Of a stretch of 64,000 bases of DNA, positions 34,844 to 45,442 are shown piece after piece. The stretch's first letter is position 1, and the number at the start of each line of letters is the position of its first letter. The stretch comes from an uncultured Clostridia bacterium. Lineage in GTDB: Bacteria; Bacillota; Clostridia; UBA1381. The notes under the pieces are model-generated. The model saw only the letters and a program-made list of their open reading frames with translations, was not told the origin of the DNA and did not search any database. The DNA is taken from contig CAKSFT010000007.1 in assembly GCA_934454145.1 (NCBI GenBank), positions 150,573 to 214,572 of the forward strand, in the 5' to 3' direction. The position numbers and the translations under genes were made by a program.

Positions 34844-35152
34844 GGGGGGGGCTGTTTGGACAGCCCCCTGAGCGTGTCGATAATCTATCGGCACGCCAGT
34901 AAGCTTCGAAAAAGGAAGGTAAATTTGCCGAACATGGATTCGTCGGCGTATGTGTATACGGCAGAGTCCATGTTCGGTGAAAGCAAGCAAAACACCTTGA
35001 AATCTCGATGATTTCAAGGTGTTTTTAATGTGGTTATATTATAAACAATACAATTGAATTTTAACTTAAAAATATATTTATGTTTTATTTGCTTGCGGTT
35101 GACCGACTTTTTCGACAGCCTGAGGGGGCTGTTTGGACAGCCCCCCTTTTTT
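34844..35152 (-). repeat. structured 3'-UTR element, diverged copy 3
   Basis: Read on the minus strand it follows the MATE gene stop by a few bases, with the same order of parts as copies 1 and 2. An AAAAAGTCGG/CCGCAA start, a long AT-rich loop closed by GCAAGCAAA/TTTGCTTGC (34983, 35088), and a long hairpin (34928-34977) with core GTATACACATACGCCG are all present. CGAAAAAG/CTTTTTCG (34907, 35107) encloses it. Its ends are two hairpins GGGGGCTGT-TTGG-ACAGCCCCC (34847-34868, 35124-35146) with T runs outward. It also contains an extra terminator hairpin at 34992-35026. Confidence 0.6.
34992..35026 (+). terminator. Rho-independent terminator downstream of araC
   Basis: ACACCTTGAAATC pairs with GATTTCAAGGTGT around TCGAT, followed by TTTTT. 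It lies inside the third structured element. Confidence 0.85.
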
Positions 35153-35158
35153 ACAGTA

Positions 35159-36469
35159 TTATCTGTAAACTATTCCGTTTTTTTCCGAAACATTTTTGAG
35201 CACCAATGCAATCACAAGGCATATGCCCTCTGCAACCGCCACCGTATACCAGACAAAATCATAGCCAAACAGCCGCGGCAGGGTATTTATGCAAAGCGAG
35301 TTGAAAACAAAACTGCGGCAAATATTCAAGGCAATCGCATAGGGTGTCCGCTTTGTCGAAAACAGGTATGCGCCGATAACCGAACTGCTTGCGGCAAAAA
35401 CATAATTCAGGCAATATCTTGGGAGTGATGCCTCTACAATCCCGATTGCCTCTTCCTTTGCGCCGAAAAGCATGCAGATGGGCTTGCCTAAAACAAAGGT
35501 CAGCGCAAAAATCGCCAAGCCGCCGACAAGCGCAAAAATCTGACCGCTTCTGAAATAATACCGCAGACTCTTGTCGTCCTTTGCCCCATAGCTCTGCCCG
35601 TACAGCGGCTGCAAACCGCCCGCCAGGCCGTACATCAGCGAGGCAAACAGCGATGCCGCATAACAGATAACCGAAAAGGCATTGACCGACATATTCCCCA
35701 GATATGTAATGAGCATTCTGTTCATAAAGAATGTGGTAATCGGGTTTGCAAACTGCGCTATCATCTCCGGGAGTCCGCGCAGCATTATCTTTGTATAAAG
35801 CGAAAAATTGATTTTAAATCTTTTTATACGCAAGTTACCCTTTTTCAGCACAAAATGAGTCAGCGCAACAAAAAATCCGATAAGGTTTGAAAACCCCGTT
35901 GCAAACGCCGCCCCGGCGACCCCCTTCGCAAGGGGATAGACAAGGAGCCAGTCGCCGAAAATATTCACAGCCGTACAGATGATGGACGTGAACATTGCGA
36001 TGTTTGGGCTGCTGTCGTTCCTGGCAAATGTGTTAAAACAATAAAACAATGTCGACGGCAGCAAAAACACAGAATACCACCGGATATAGTCTGACACCAT
36101 TGCAAGATATGTGCTGTTTGCGCCGAGGTATCCGGCAATTTTTTCGCTGAATACTATTCCCAATATGCTTATGACCGAAAATATTAGTGCATTGATTGAA
36201 AGAGCATGCATAAACACCACATTTGCGCCCTCGTTGTCCTTCCTCCCGAAACGGACAGCCGCAACCGTAACTCCGCCGATGTTGAAAAGCACCGAAAAAG
36301 CACTCACAAGCATAATGTAAGGCATCGCAAGGCTCACCGCCCCCAGCGCATCAATGCCGACGCCGTTGCCGACAAACATGCCGTCAACAATGGTTAAGAT
36401 AAACATACTTATATTTCCGAACAATGCCGGTATGATATAATGTATCAGATTTTGTCTTTGTTCTTGCAT
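35159..36469 (-). CDS. MATE-family multidrug/solute exporter
   Basis: A 436-residue polytopic membrane protein with about 12 hydrophobic segments in two related halves (PALFGNISMFILTIVDGMFV near the start). MATE proteins export cationic drugs or metabolites by Na+ or H+ antiport; the substrate here is unknown. GGGAGGAAAATAA precedes the ATG. It lies 98 bp downstream of the giant SLH gene on the same strand with no terminator seen between, so it may be read from that transcript. Convergent with araC. Confidence 0.88.
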   Translation of the reverse strand: MQEQRQNLIHYIIPALFGNISMFILTIVDGMFVGNGVGIDALGAVSLAMPYIMLVSAFSVLFNIGGVTVAAVRFGRKDNEGANVVFMHALSINALIFSVISILGIVFSEKIAGYLGANSTYLAMVSDYIRWYSVFLLPSTLFYCFNTFARNDSSPNIAMFTSIICTAVNIFGDWLLVYPLAKGVAGAAFATGFSNLIGFFVALTHFVLKKGNLRIKRFKINFSLYTKIMLRGLPEMIAQFANPITTFFMNRMLITYLGNMSVNAFSVICYAASLFASLMYGLAGGLQPLYGQSYGAKDDKSLRYYFRSGQIFALVGGLAIFALTFVLGKPICMLFGAKEEAIGIVEASLPRYCLNYVFAASSSVIGAYLFSTKRTPYAIALNICRSFVFNSLCINTLPRLFGYDFVWYTVAVAEGICLVIALVLKNVSEKNGIVYR

Positions 36470-36567
36470 TTATTTTCCTCCCGGAGCAACCGATTAATTT
36501 CCTCTTCAAATATGGTATATTGCAGTTCAAACAGTTCCAAAAATTTATGCAGTTTTGCGGCATTTGG

Positions 36568-39500
36568 TTATTTCCAGATTTCCGTGCCATTGTCTTTTTC
36601 ATATTTGTGCGCATTTGTCGCCTCAATCACATCTTGATAATACCACTCCGAGGGCGAAACGTCCCCAAACAGCTTTATACTATCCGCATGGGTCTGCACA
36701 TATTTCATGTCAGCCTTTCTCCCCAGCATATTGTTGACAATCTTCACAACAGAATTACGCTTTATGGGCGCGTCCGGGGAAAACGTTCCGTCACTGTTTC
36801 CCGAAATCCAGCCCAGCGATGCGGCGTCTGCGATATTCTTTGCCGCCCAGTGTTCTTTGCCGACATCGGCAAAGGTTTCAGTGCCCTTGGCATCAATGCT
36901 GACAAACCTCATTGCTATTGTGACAAATTCCGCCCTTGTTATTTCACCGTCGGGCTTAAAGCGGTTTGCGCCGACTCCTTTTATGATGCCCATGCCGGCA
37001 AGCGCTGTGACGGCGTCATAATACCACGCCCCGCGCTTTACATCATTAAACGCACCTGTGCCCGATATGTTTTTATCAAGCAGCAGATTATAAAACATTT
37101 GTGCCGCTTCCGCCCTGGTCATATTTCTCCCCGGCTTAAATTCGCCATTGCTGTACCCCTTCAGATAACTGATATGCTCTTCCGTTTCCAGCAACCTTGC
37201 AACACCTGTCGCCGACGGGTCTGCAACAGACGGATTTTCGGGCTTTTGCTCTTGGTTTTGCTTACTCTCCGTCCACTTGGCATAGAGTGTAATATTCTGT
37301 GTGATGTCTGCGGTAAAGTCAAATTTTTCGGTCAAAGCACCGTCACTATACCACCCGTCAAATATATAACCCTCCATCTCGGGCGCCTCGGGCTCTTTCG
37401 CTTTTCCGCCGCTTTTTACGCTTTGGGTTTCAATCCTGCCGCCGCCGTTGGTGTCAAAGCTGACGGTGTATGTCGGGGTTATCATTCCCCCTCCGCCTCC
37501 GCCGGAGCCGGAACTGCTGCCGCCGCCCGAACCGCCGCCGCTTCTTCTGTAAACGGTGACTGTGGCGGTGAGAGTGCCGTCACCCTGATAATTTTCACTG
37601 CCGTCGCCGTCAAAACCGTTATAGCTTATTTCGACCATATATATACCGGCTTTTTTGGTGATGCCCGCAAACGGAACATCTGCATTGTTTGCATCTTTTG
37701 CCGAAACCAAAATATTTTTGAGAGAAAGCAGTTCATTCCCCAACATACCGCTGATTTCATACAACATGTTTTCTCTTAGCGCCGTGCCTATGCCGACGCT
37801 TATATTTTTGGGGGCTGCCGTCAAGGTGAGCGGTGTAACTTTCAGCACACCGCTTTGCGCTGTGATTTCATAATTTGCGGTTACATCAGCGTTTGCGCTG
37901 TCCAGAATAACAATCCTCTCAATTTTGTTCTCTGCGGTGCCCACGTCGGTTATCTTGCTTTCGGCGGTCATAAAGACTGTTATTTTGTCGCCGTCAATCA
38001 GTCCGCCTTCAGCATCGGGCTTTGCGTCGTTCACTGCAAGCGGCTGTGCGTCGTACACCTTGGTGCCGTTCGCCGCCTTGACGGAAACAGGCTTTTTGCC
38101 GATTGAAACTGTTGCTCTCTGCGTGAAGAACCGAATCACATAATTATCAAGCAATGCCTCGACATAACAATAATATTCGCCGCTTTGTGCCACATCTTTG
38201 ACGGCATACGTATTGTATGAATCCGACGAAACCGCCGCGGCTTCTCCTGAGCCGTCGGGTACAAAATACCACTGATATTTCTCCACCGTGAGATTGTCGG
38301 CAAGTGTATAAGAAATATTGTGCGCTTTGCCGTCATACTCTCCCGAATAACCGTTCACCGTCACATTTGCCATGGTGTATGCCGCATAGTATTTCTTGTC
38401 GCCAAAGTCGCTTTTTTTGATTTCATATACCCTGGCGCCCTGCAAATGTTCGTCCTCATACCAGCCGGCAAAGTCATATCCGCTTTTTGAAACATCGGCC
38501 GGCAGTACAGCGCCCGTTCTATAGGCATACTCCGCAATTTCGCCGTTGTTTATAATCCCCCCGTTTGTTTCAAACTCAACGCTGAATTTCTTTGGCTCCC
38601 ACACGGCATAAAGCGTAATGTCCCGGTTGTCGGAATATGTGTCCCCTGCAAAATATTGTGCAGCGCCGTCCTTTTGTTCTGACCAGCCCAAAAAGGTATA
38701 CCCATATCTTTCGGGAGTCAAATCAGATACAGTCACATCTGCGTCATACGCTTTGATTGCCGGGTCGGGCATGTTGCCGACATACTCCGCTGTGTTTTTG
38801 TTATAGCTGACGGAATATGTGTTCCGCCCGATACCCCTCACCGTTATGACCTTAGCCTCGATGACATCTGTTATTTCAAAATACACGGTGTTGCCGTTTT
38901 GCGCGGTTTTTTCAAGCAAAACGCCGTTTGCATAAACCGCCATGTCTGCCGCGTCATAGCCGTCGGACACGGTGATGCTGAAGGCAAAGTTTCCGCCATA
39001 CTCAACCGTATCGGCAGATGTGATGTTCACTGTAAATTCACTTTTATTTTCCGGCACCGTCATGGAATACATAAGCGTGCCAAATTTTGCCTCAAGCTCC
39101 AGATTATCTTCAACCCCGCCCGCAAAATTCCATTCTTCGCCGTCTGCAAACCAGCCGGCAAATACATGCCCTGTTTTTGACGGCGATTTCGGCTTTTGTG
39201 CCTTGGCGTTATATGCCACTCTTTCGGAATAATACACCTCGCCGTCAACGATGTAACGGACAGTGTAAATCTCCGCTGTCACGTCGCATACGGTGATTGT
39301 GACATCATCGGTGATGTTCTTCACCGTAAACTCGTAAACATTTCCATATACCTTTGGCATAAGCCGCACTCCGTTTGCGTACACCTTCATGCTGTCCGCA
39401 CTGTAATGCTCGGCAATCGTCACCGTAAAGGTATAGTCATCTCCATACTGCACTGTTGTGCTGTCCTCTGAGCCAACCGTGTACCCGTTGCCGTCCGGGG

Positions 39501-42500
39501 CAGGGGTGACGGTCAGCGTTCCGCTTTCCCACACGGCATGAAGCGTCATATCCGATGTGACTTTATCTGTCACAAAATTCCATATGCGGTTCCCATCGGA
39601 CCAACCCCTGAATGTTTCACCGTCTTTCGCCGGCGACATGGGTTCTGCAAGAGATGCATTGTAGTCCGACTGCACTGTCAGGTAAACCTGACCGTCGACC
39701 ATATAAGTTATTGTATGCCTGTCGAGCTCAACCCCCGTCACGGCAATGGTCTGATTTGCCGTGATGTTTTTGACGGTAAACGAATACACTCCTCCGCTTT
39801 CGCTCCCGGCGAGCAGGATTCCGTTTGCGTACACCTTCATGCTGTCCGCATTGTAATGGTCGGCAATCGTCACCGTAAAGGTGTAGTCATCTCCATACTG
39901 CACTGTTGTGCTGTCCTCTGAGTCAACCGTGTACCCGTTGCCGTCCGGGGCAGGGGTGACGGTCATCAAATCCGCATCAAACCTTGCATAAACAGACAAA
40001 TCCCTGTCAAGCGCCGTTGTTTCGTCAACTTTCACTCCGCCGGTCATGGCAGTGTACCAGCCCGCAAAGGTGTGCCCCGCCTTTACCGGCGGATTCGGCA
40101 GTGCAACGGCGGCACCGCTCCCTTCGATGGCAGACTGTGTATAATAAAGCCCCCCGTCAAGGAAAAAGCTTGCCGTATAGATTTTCCTGGCTTCGGCAGA
40201 GGCAACAAAAGAAACAGGCCCCGTTATCTTATATACCCCTTGTTCAATCAATTCGGCATTTTCCGCCGGGATTGCTGTTATGACAGGAGAATTATAACCG
40301 TCGCCGCTTGCGGCAGTGACGCGGACAGTTTCATTATACGCGGCTTCATTTGCGCTGAGCGCCCCCGTGACGCCTTCTCCCGTTATGAGCGACACCGCAA
40401 ATCTGTTAATCTTCCACTGTGCATACAGTGTGATGTCCGCGTTGACATTCAATTCGCCCCCGGCACTGTAGCTTGTTCCCGTTCCGTCCGCTTTTGTGTT
40501 CCATGCCGCAAAGGTATATCCCGTGCGGAGCGGTATCTGCGGACTCAATATAAGCACATTGTCATGCTCTTTGGTTTGTGCCGAAGGCACAGCAACGTTG
40601 TCCGTTGTGTTGTTTTTGTATTCCACCGCATAGGTATCGGCAGTCCATTTTGCATAAAGTTTCACATCATCCGTCACCTCGGTGCGGAAATCATACGGAT
40701 AATTGCATGACGCATCTGTGTACCAGCCGCCAAAGGTATATCCGCTCCTTTCGGGAGTGCTCGGCTGCAATGCCCTCATGTTTTCCTCAACCGCGGAGAT
40801 TGAATATATACTGCCGTTGCTTATAAATGTGACGGTATGCTGCGGCATTTTGGCAACTGAAACCGAAATCACGGGCTGTGAGGTTATCCCGCAAACCGTA
40901 TATGTATATACATCGCCGTTTTTCGTTCCGCTCAGCGTGCTTCCGTTTGCAAACACCACCGGGACAGATGTTTTGTATCCGTCCGCCGGCGTAACATCAA
41001 AGGAAAAGTCAGCTCCGCTTTCGACCACGGTGTTTTTCGGCGATATGCTGTACCCCGTGCCGTCATGCAGTATGACACGGAAGGTTTCTTTTCTGACGTG
41101 ATAAATATTGACGCTTGTGTCGGCAGATACATGCTTTATGTTGTATGTGTATTTGCTGCCGTCCGCCTGCACCGCGCCCAGCATGATGCCGTTTGCCAAA
41201 ACCGTCATTTTGTCCGGGGTATAGCCGTCCTCCACGCGCACCGCAAAGGAAACGTCCTCACCCTTGCTGACAGTTATATCTTTTTGCGCGGTGATTTCAA
41301 CATCATTATAATATACCTTGTACCCCTCTTGTGAACCGGGAAGTGTCACCGTAAAACTTTCATTTTTTTGGATAACCGCATACAGATAAACAACCGTTCC
41401 GTTTTCGCCCGTGAGCCCTGTGGCAATCTCCTGTCCGTCACGATAATAAACCGTGTCGCTCCCCGAGGCAACAGACCAGCCGCAAAACGCATATCCCGCC
41501 GGGACAGAAACGCCGAGCGTTTCTGCCTTTGGCAGAGAGAAAACGTCGCCATAGACGGCGGATACCGTGCCGAGAGTCTGTGTTCCGCTGACAAATGCAA
41601 CAGTATAGGTTATCGGCTCCCATGCCGCATACAGCTCAAATTCATCCGCGACGCTGTCCCATGGGGCGGTCCGATACGGCTCCGACAGGGACATGTCTGC
41701 ATTGTATACCAAAGTACCTCCTTTGTTTGCCGAAGTATAATAACCGGCAAATGTATATCCATATCGATACGGCGCCGTCAGTCTGCCCTCCGGGAGTATA
41801 TTTCCGTACGAAACTTCACAGTAAGCAGTCCCCGAGGTGCCGCCCTCAAAATTAAAATTAACCTTTGTCTTTGCACCGCTCCAAACCGCATAAAGTGTGA
41901 TTTCTCCGCCGCGGACATCTGTGAGATTCTTCACATTTGCCCCGTCGGCATAAGCAATTCCGCCGCCCGATGTATACGACCACCCGTCAAAGCGGCACCC
42001 CGTTTTGGCAAAGGTGTTTTTTGCAAGCGCAAGCTCTTTGTCATAAACGGCTGCCGTCGCCGCCATGCTGCCGCTCCCGCCGTTTGCATCATAGCGTATC
42101 GTATAAGACACCGCCTCCCACACGGCATAGAGAACAATGTCCTCTGCGCTGACAGGAATCCTCTCGCCGCCTGTATATTCCGCATATCCTAAGTCTTGTG
42201 CCGTTGCCCAGCCGAGAAAAGTATATCCCGTCCTCACCGGCACATCTGTCTTGACAACAGCCATGTCCCCGTTTGCATAAGTGCGCATGTCGACAGGCGG
42301 ATTTACACCGCCGTTGGCGTTGTATATCACATTTATTCCGCTTGCGTTCGAAACAACTACAGAAGCATTGTTTTGTATTTCAAATCTGTATTTTCCGTTT
42401 GTCGGCTGTACCTGAATACCGTTTATGTATACCTTTGGCGCCGCGCCGCTGACGGTGAACTCGGCATATCCGCCAAGCACATAACCGCGCGCATCTATGC

Positions 42501-45429
42501 CTGAAAGCGTATAGCCGTCCGCCGCAAACACGCTGACCGTATACAAAATCGGCTCATAAACGGCATAAAGAACCGTGTCATGATTTTGCATCGTATATGG
42601 CGAGGATACTATATCGGCAACGGTTGCCGTTTCGCTCTCCGCCCAGCCGCGGAACAAAAACCCTTCTTTTTGCGGCACTGCATCGGTCAGCTTCACCTGG
42701 CTTCCGGCAGGCGGATAAGAGGCGGCGGCATAGCTGTTGAAAACACCGCCGTTGGCATTGTAGACAAGCTCGGGGTTCTTGCTCCATACTGCAAAAAGCG
42801 TCACGATGGAATCGCCCATGGTAAAGTTGTCATTTGGCTGATATTGCGCCGCCGCAGAATCGGATTTTTCAGACCAGCCGCAGAAGGTGTAGTTTTGCCT
42901 TGCCGGCACTGCCGCGCTCAGGCTGACGGTTTCATTTGTGTGCACCTCAACAGCCGGCGGCGCGCCCTCGCCGCCGTTTGCGTCATATGTCAGGGTATAT
43001 TTGTCCTTCTCCAGCCATGCGGCATATATATACACTGTTTTCCCCTGTTCTGTGGCAAGCCCCGCCGCATAGGTTCTGTCCGCCGTATACATCGCCCAGT
43101 TCTGTTCGTCATACATGTTCCATCCCACAAAATTGTAGTTTGGGTACGAAATCCCCAGGGCTGTGTCGGAAGGCAGGCACAGCTCGCCGTAAACAACATC
43201 TCTCAGAGTGCCGACATTTTCCCCTCTGCTGTAGAGCTGGATATTATATGTAATCGGCGTCCACAGGGCATACAGCGTTATGCCCTGCGCCTTGTCGTAT
43301 ACGCGCGCAGACGAGCAGTCGGCATTATAATACTTTGTGCCGCCGCCGTTTGGACTTTCAAAATATCCGCCAAACAAATAGCCCGGCTTGTCGGGCGCGG
43401 CAATCACCGGCATGTCACTGGCGAAAACCGCCGTAATGGTGGAACCGCCGGAGCCGCCCTGTGTGTTTAACACAACATTATATGTGTTTGCCGTCCATTT
43501 TGCATAAAAAGTGTACGGGGCATCTATGTCATAATTCTTTGCCGCTTCGCCGTCGGCATAATAATACTGCGCACCGGCGCCGTTTGCCTTTTCAAAATAT
43601 CCGCCGAAGGTGTAGCCCTCTCTTGTCGGGGGCACAACGGACGGCATTTTGGCGTCATATGTCACGTCCGCGTTTTGGGCGCCGCCCATTCCTCCCTGCA
43701 TGTCAAATGAAACGGTGTATGTCTTTGCACTCCAGTCTGCATAAAGCATAAGCCCGTCCGTTTTGTCATAGCGTTTTGCAGAAGTGCCGTCGGCATTGTA
43801 ATACTTTTCACCTCCGCCGTTTTGCTGTGTAAAATATCCCAAAAAGGCATAACCTTTTTTTGTCGGCTTTTCGATTGCCGGCATGTAGGCGTCATATACG
43901 GCGGTGACCGTGCCGCCGCCCGTGCCGCCCATCGCGTCCAGCGTCACGGTGTACTCCTTTGCGCTCCACTTTGCATAAAGTGTTGTGTTTGCGGTTTGGT
44001 CATAATTTTTTGTTGCTTTTCCGTCATAGTTATAATATTGCACGCCATTGCCGTCCGCTTTGCTGAAATATCCGCCGAAGGCGTAGCCCTTCCTCGACGG
44101 CGGTGTGACGGCGGGCATCGCCTGCAAATACGTCGCCTCCGCGCTTTTTGTGCCGCCCATTCCCCCTTGCATGTCAAAGGTGACGGTATATGTCCGCGGC
44201 AATGCCGCGGCGGAAATTTCTATGTCGCTGACGATTTCATCTGCGGCAATCAAAATATTGCCGGCACTGTATGTATAGCCGGATATGGCAGTGCCGCCCA
44301 CCTTTACGGATATGTTTTCCGGGACACGGTATCCCGCCGCCGGCGTCAGCACTGCAGAATAATCACTGCCGGATTTTGCAATCCGCGCCCCCGATGATGA
44401 CAGATTTGTCAGCCTGTTTGTCACATCAAAGACAGATTTATACAACAGATTGCCGACAGAAAGATTTGACTTTGAATAATCAAACAGATTGCCGGCATCG
44501 TCTTTGACAGAAAGGCCCGAAATGCTTTTAAGCTTTAAAACCGCATTGCTTCCTGTGTTTGAAAGTGTTGTTGTAAAATACACCGTTTGCCTGTCGGACG
44601 AATATGTGATGTCATACCCGACTCTGTTTCCGGTCGACAGATTCAGCGTCGGCTTGGAAGAAACTTCAACGGCTTCGTCAAATCTCATTGCATACGTCAC
44701 CTTGTCGCCCGGCACGGCATATGCCGGCATGGCGGTATTTCCGTTTACGGCATACAGATACGGCTCCGCCGCGACAGCCGGTGCGGTTTTGTCTGTCAGG
44801 AATACATTAAAATCACCGATAAACGGTCTTCCGCCCAGTGTACCCCAGTTTGAAAACCATATTTTTGCATATGCGGTATTCTTCGGGATACGGATATTGT
44901 TATACCACAGCGTTATGTCAGCTTGCAGAGTATGGTGGTCTTTATATGTTTTTTTGTGCGAATCGTCAAGCAGATTGTCCTGAGCGTCAAAAAACTCCGG
45001 CCGCAAAGAAAGCGAGTGCGTCGACGCGGCCTGCATCCAATACACCGCTTTTGCGCTCAGCAATATGTCACCTTTGTTAATTTTGACTTTATCTTCATCG
45101 GAAAAATCAATCCGCCAGTAAACGCCTCCCGTGAAGTCCTCGTTTCCTATGTCGTCATTAATGGTTCTTGCCCGGATTGTTATTTTGTCCTTAAAACCTT
45201 CGTTATCTGTTTTGTATGCCGTTTGCTGAATAAAATTGTCGATATTTTGCCAGCCCACGGATATAAGATTATCTCCCTCATTCATTTTCGGAATCATATT
45301 CGGCGTGTTTTGGTTCCCGTTCCAATCCTCTCTTTTGGTTGTTTGTGCAAAAGCCTGCATTGTAAAAACAGGCACAAGCGACACTGCCATGCATAATGTC
45401 ACAAAAAAAGATATAATTCTTTTTTTCAT
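36568..45429 (-). CDS. giant InlB-repeat and SLH-domain surface protein
   Basis: A 2953-residue secreted protein. After a signal peptide (about 1-29) and a unique N-terminal region (to about 400) come about 19 InlB B-type (Listeria-Bacteroides) repeats of 60-85 residues, each of the pattern GGxxxxx...GYxFxGW...LYAxW. Interspersed are about five short modules with a YANG(I/V)-type strand. Near 2350-2560 are two MBG-like domains (YSGEYDGKAHNISY, GTKVYDAQPL), then a Gly/Ser-rich linker. Three SLH motifs end the protein (about 2770-2953, SNGEFKPGRNMTRAEAAQMF). It is anchored to the wall by SLH and likely mediates adhesion; no enzyme domain is seen. GGAGAGATTTAAC precedes the ATG. A LytTR system adjoins it, with LytTR-like repeats upstream of its leader gene. 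Confidence 0.87.
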   Translation of the reverse strand: MKKRIISFFVTLCMAVSLVPVFTMQAFAQTTKREDWNGNQNTPNMIPKMNEGDNLISVGWQNIDNFIQQTAYKTDNEGFKDKITIRARTINDDIGNEDFTGGVYWRIDFSDEDKVKINKGDILLSAKAVYWMQAASTHSLSLRPEFFDAQDNLLDDSHKKTYKDHHTLQADITLWYNNIRIPKNTAYAKIWFSNWGTLGGRPFIGDFNVFLTDKTAPAVAAEPYLYAVNGNTAMPAYAVPGDKVTYAMRFDEAVEVSSKPTLNLSTGNRVGYDITYSSDRQTVYFTTTLSNTGSNAVLKLKSISGLSVKDDAGNLFDYSKSNLSVGNLLYKSVFDVTNRLTNLSSSGARIAKSGSDYSAVLTPAAGYRVPENISVKVGGTAISGYTYSAGNILIAADEIVSDIEISAAALPRTYTVTFDMQGGMGGTKSAEATYLQAMPAVTPPSRKGYAFGGYFSKADGNGVQYYNYDGKATKNYDQTANTTLYAKWSAKEYTVTLDAMGGTGGGTVTAVYDAYMPAIEKPTKKGYAFLGYFTQQNGGGEKYYNADGTSAKRYDKTDGLMLYADWSAKTYTVSFDMQGGMGGAQNADVTYDAKMPSVVPPTREGYTFGGYFEKANGAGAQYYYADGEAAKNYDIDAPYTFYAKWTANTYNVVLNTQGGSGGSTITAVFASDMPVIAAPDKPGYLFGGYFESPNGGGTKYYNADCSSARVYDKAQGITLYALWTPITYNIQLYSRGENVGTLRDVVYGELCLPSDTALGISYPNYNFVGWNMYDEQNWAMYTADRTYAAGLATEQGKTVYIYAAWLEKDKYTLTYDANGGEGAPPAVEVHTNETVSLSAAVPARQNYTFCGWSEKSDSAAAQYQPNDNFTMGDSIVTLFAVWSKNPELVYNANGGVFNSYAAASYPPAGSQVKLTDAVPQKEGFLFRGWAESETATVADIVSSPYTMQNHDTVLYAVYEPILYTVSVFAADGYTLSGIDARGYVLGGYAEFTVSGAAPKVYINGIQVQPTNGKYRFEIQNNASVVVSNASGINVIYNANGGVNPPVDMRTYANGDMAVVKTDVPVRTGYTFLGWATAQDLGYAEYTGGERIPVSAEDIVLYAVWEAVSYTIRYDANGGSGSMAATAAVYDKELALAKNTFAKTGCRFDGWSYTSGGGIAYADGANVKNLTDVRGGEITLYAVWSGAKTKVNFNFEGGTSGTAYCEVSYGNILPEGRLTAPYRYGYTFAGYYTSANKGGTLVYNADMSLSEPYRTAPWDSVADEFELYAAWEPITYTVAFVSGTQTLGTVSAVYGDVFSLPKAETLGVSVPAGYAFCGWSVASGSDTVYYRDGQEIATGLTGENGTVVYLYAVIQKNESFTVTLPGSQEGYKVYYNDVEITAQKDITVSKGEDVSFAVRVEDGYTPDKMTVLANGIMLGAVQADGSKYTYNIKHVSADTSVNIYHVRKETFRVILHDGTGYSISPKNTVVESGADFSFDVTPADGYKTSVPVVFANGSTLSGTKNGDVYTYTVCGITSQPVISVSVAKMPQHTVTFISNGSIYSISAVEENMRALQPSTPERSGYTFGGWYTDASCNYPYDFRTEVTDDVKLYAKWTADTYAVEYKNNTTDNVAVPSAQTKEHDNVLILSPQIPLRTGYTFAAWNTKADGTGTSYSAGGELNVNADITLYAQWKINRFAVSLITGEGVTGALSANEAAYNETVRVTAASGDGYNSPVITAIPAENAELIEQGVYKITGPVSFVASAEARKIYTASFFLDGGLYYTQSAIEGSGAAVALPNPPVKAGHTFAGWYTAMTGGVKVDETTALDRDLSVYARFDADLMTVTPAPDGNGYTVDSEDSTTVQYGDDYTFTVTIADHYNADSMKVYANGILLAGSESGGVYSFTVKNITANQTIAVTGVELDRHTITYMVDGQVYLTVQSDYNASLAEPMSPAKDGETFRGWSDGNRIWNFVTDKVTSDMTLHAVWESGTLTVTPAPDGNGYTVGSEDSTTVQYGDDYTFTVTIAEHYSADSMKVYANGVRLMPKVYGNVYEFTVKNITDDVTITVCDVTAEIYTVRYIVDGEVYYSERVAYNAKAQKPKSPSKTGHVFAGWFADGEEWNFAGGVEDNLELEAKFGTLMYSMTVPENKSEFTVNITSADTVEYGGNFAFSITVSDGYDAADMAVYANGVLLEKTAQNGNTVYFEITDVIEAKVITVRGIGRNTYSVSYNKNTAEYVGNMPDPAIKAYDADVTVSDLTPERYGYTFLGWSEQKDGAAQYFAGDTYSDNRDITLYAVWEPKKFSVEFETNGGIINNGEIAEYAYRTGAVLPADVSKSGYDFAGWYEDEHLQGARVYEIKKSDFGDKKYYAAYTMANVTVNGYSGEYDGKAHNISYTLADNLTVEKYQWYFVPDGSGEAAAVSSDSYNTYAVKDVAQSGEYYCYVEALLDNYVIRFFTQRATVSIGKKPVSVKAANGTKVYDAQPLAVNDAKPDAEGGLIDGDKITVFMTAESKITDVGTAENKIERIVILDSANADVTANYEITAQSGVLKVTPLTLTAAPKNISVGIGTALRENMLYEISGMLGNELLSLKNILVSAKDANNADVPFAGITKKAGIYMVEISYNGFDGDGSENYQGDGTLTATVTVYRRSGGGSGGGSSSGSGGGGGGMITPTYTVSFDTNGGGRIETQSVKSGGKAKEPEAPEMEGYIFDGWYSDGALTEKFDFTADITQNITLYAKWTESKQNQEQKPENPSVADPSATGVARLLETEEHISYLKGYSNGEFKPGRNMTRAEAAQMFYNLLLDKNISGTGAFNDVKRGAWYYDAVTALAGMGIIKGVGANRFKPDGEITRAEFVTIAMRFVSIDAKGTETFADVGKEHWAAKNIADAASLGWISGNSDGTFSPDAPIKRNSVVKIVNNMLGRKADMKYVQTHADSIKLFGDVSPSEWYYQDVIEATNAHKYEKDNGTEIWK
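39371..39965. repeat. 145-bp direct repeat inside the giant gene
   Basis: Segments 39371-39515 and 39821-39965 differ at about four positions by eye. They encode the near-identical module with VYANG, QYGDDYTFTVTIA and APDGNGYTV. This indicates a recent 450-bp-period duplication inside the gene. Confidence 0.8.
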
Positions 45430-45442
45430 GTTAAATCTCTCC

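Noticed and set aside
36384..36626. An 80-codon minus-strand frame between the giant gene and the MATE gene.
   Set aside because: It overlaps both flanking genes and has no initiation signal of its own; explained as a shadow frame.
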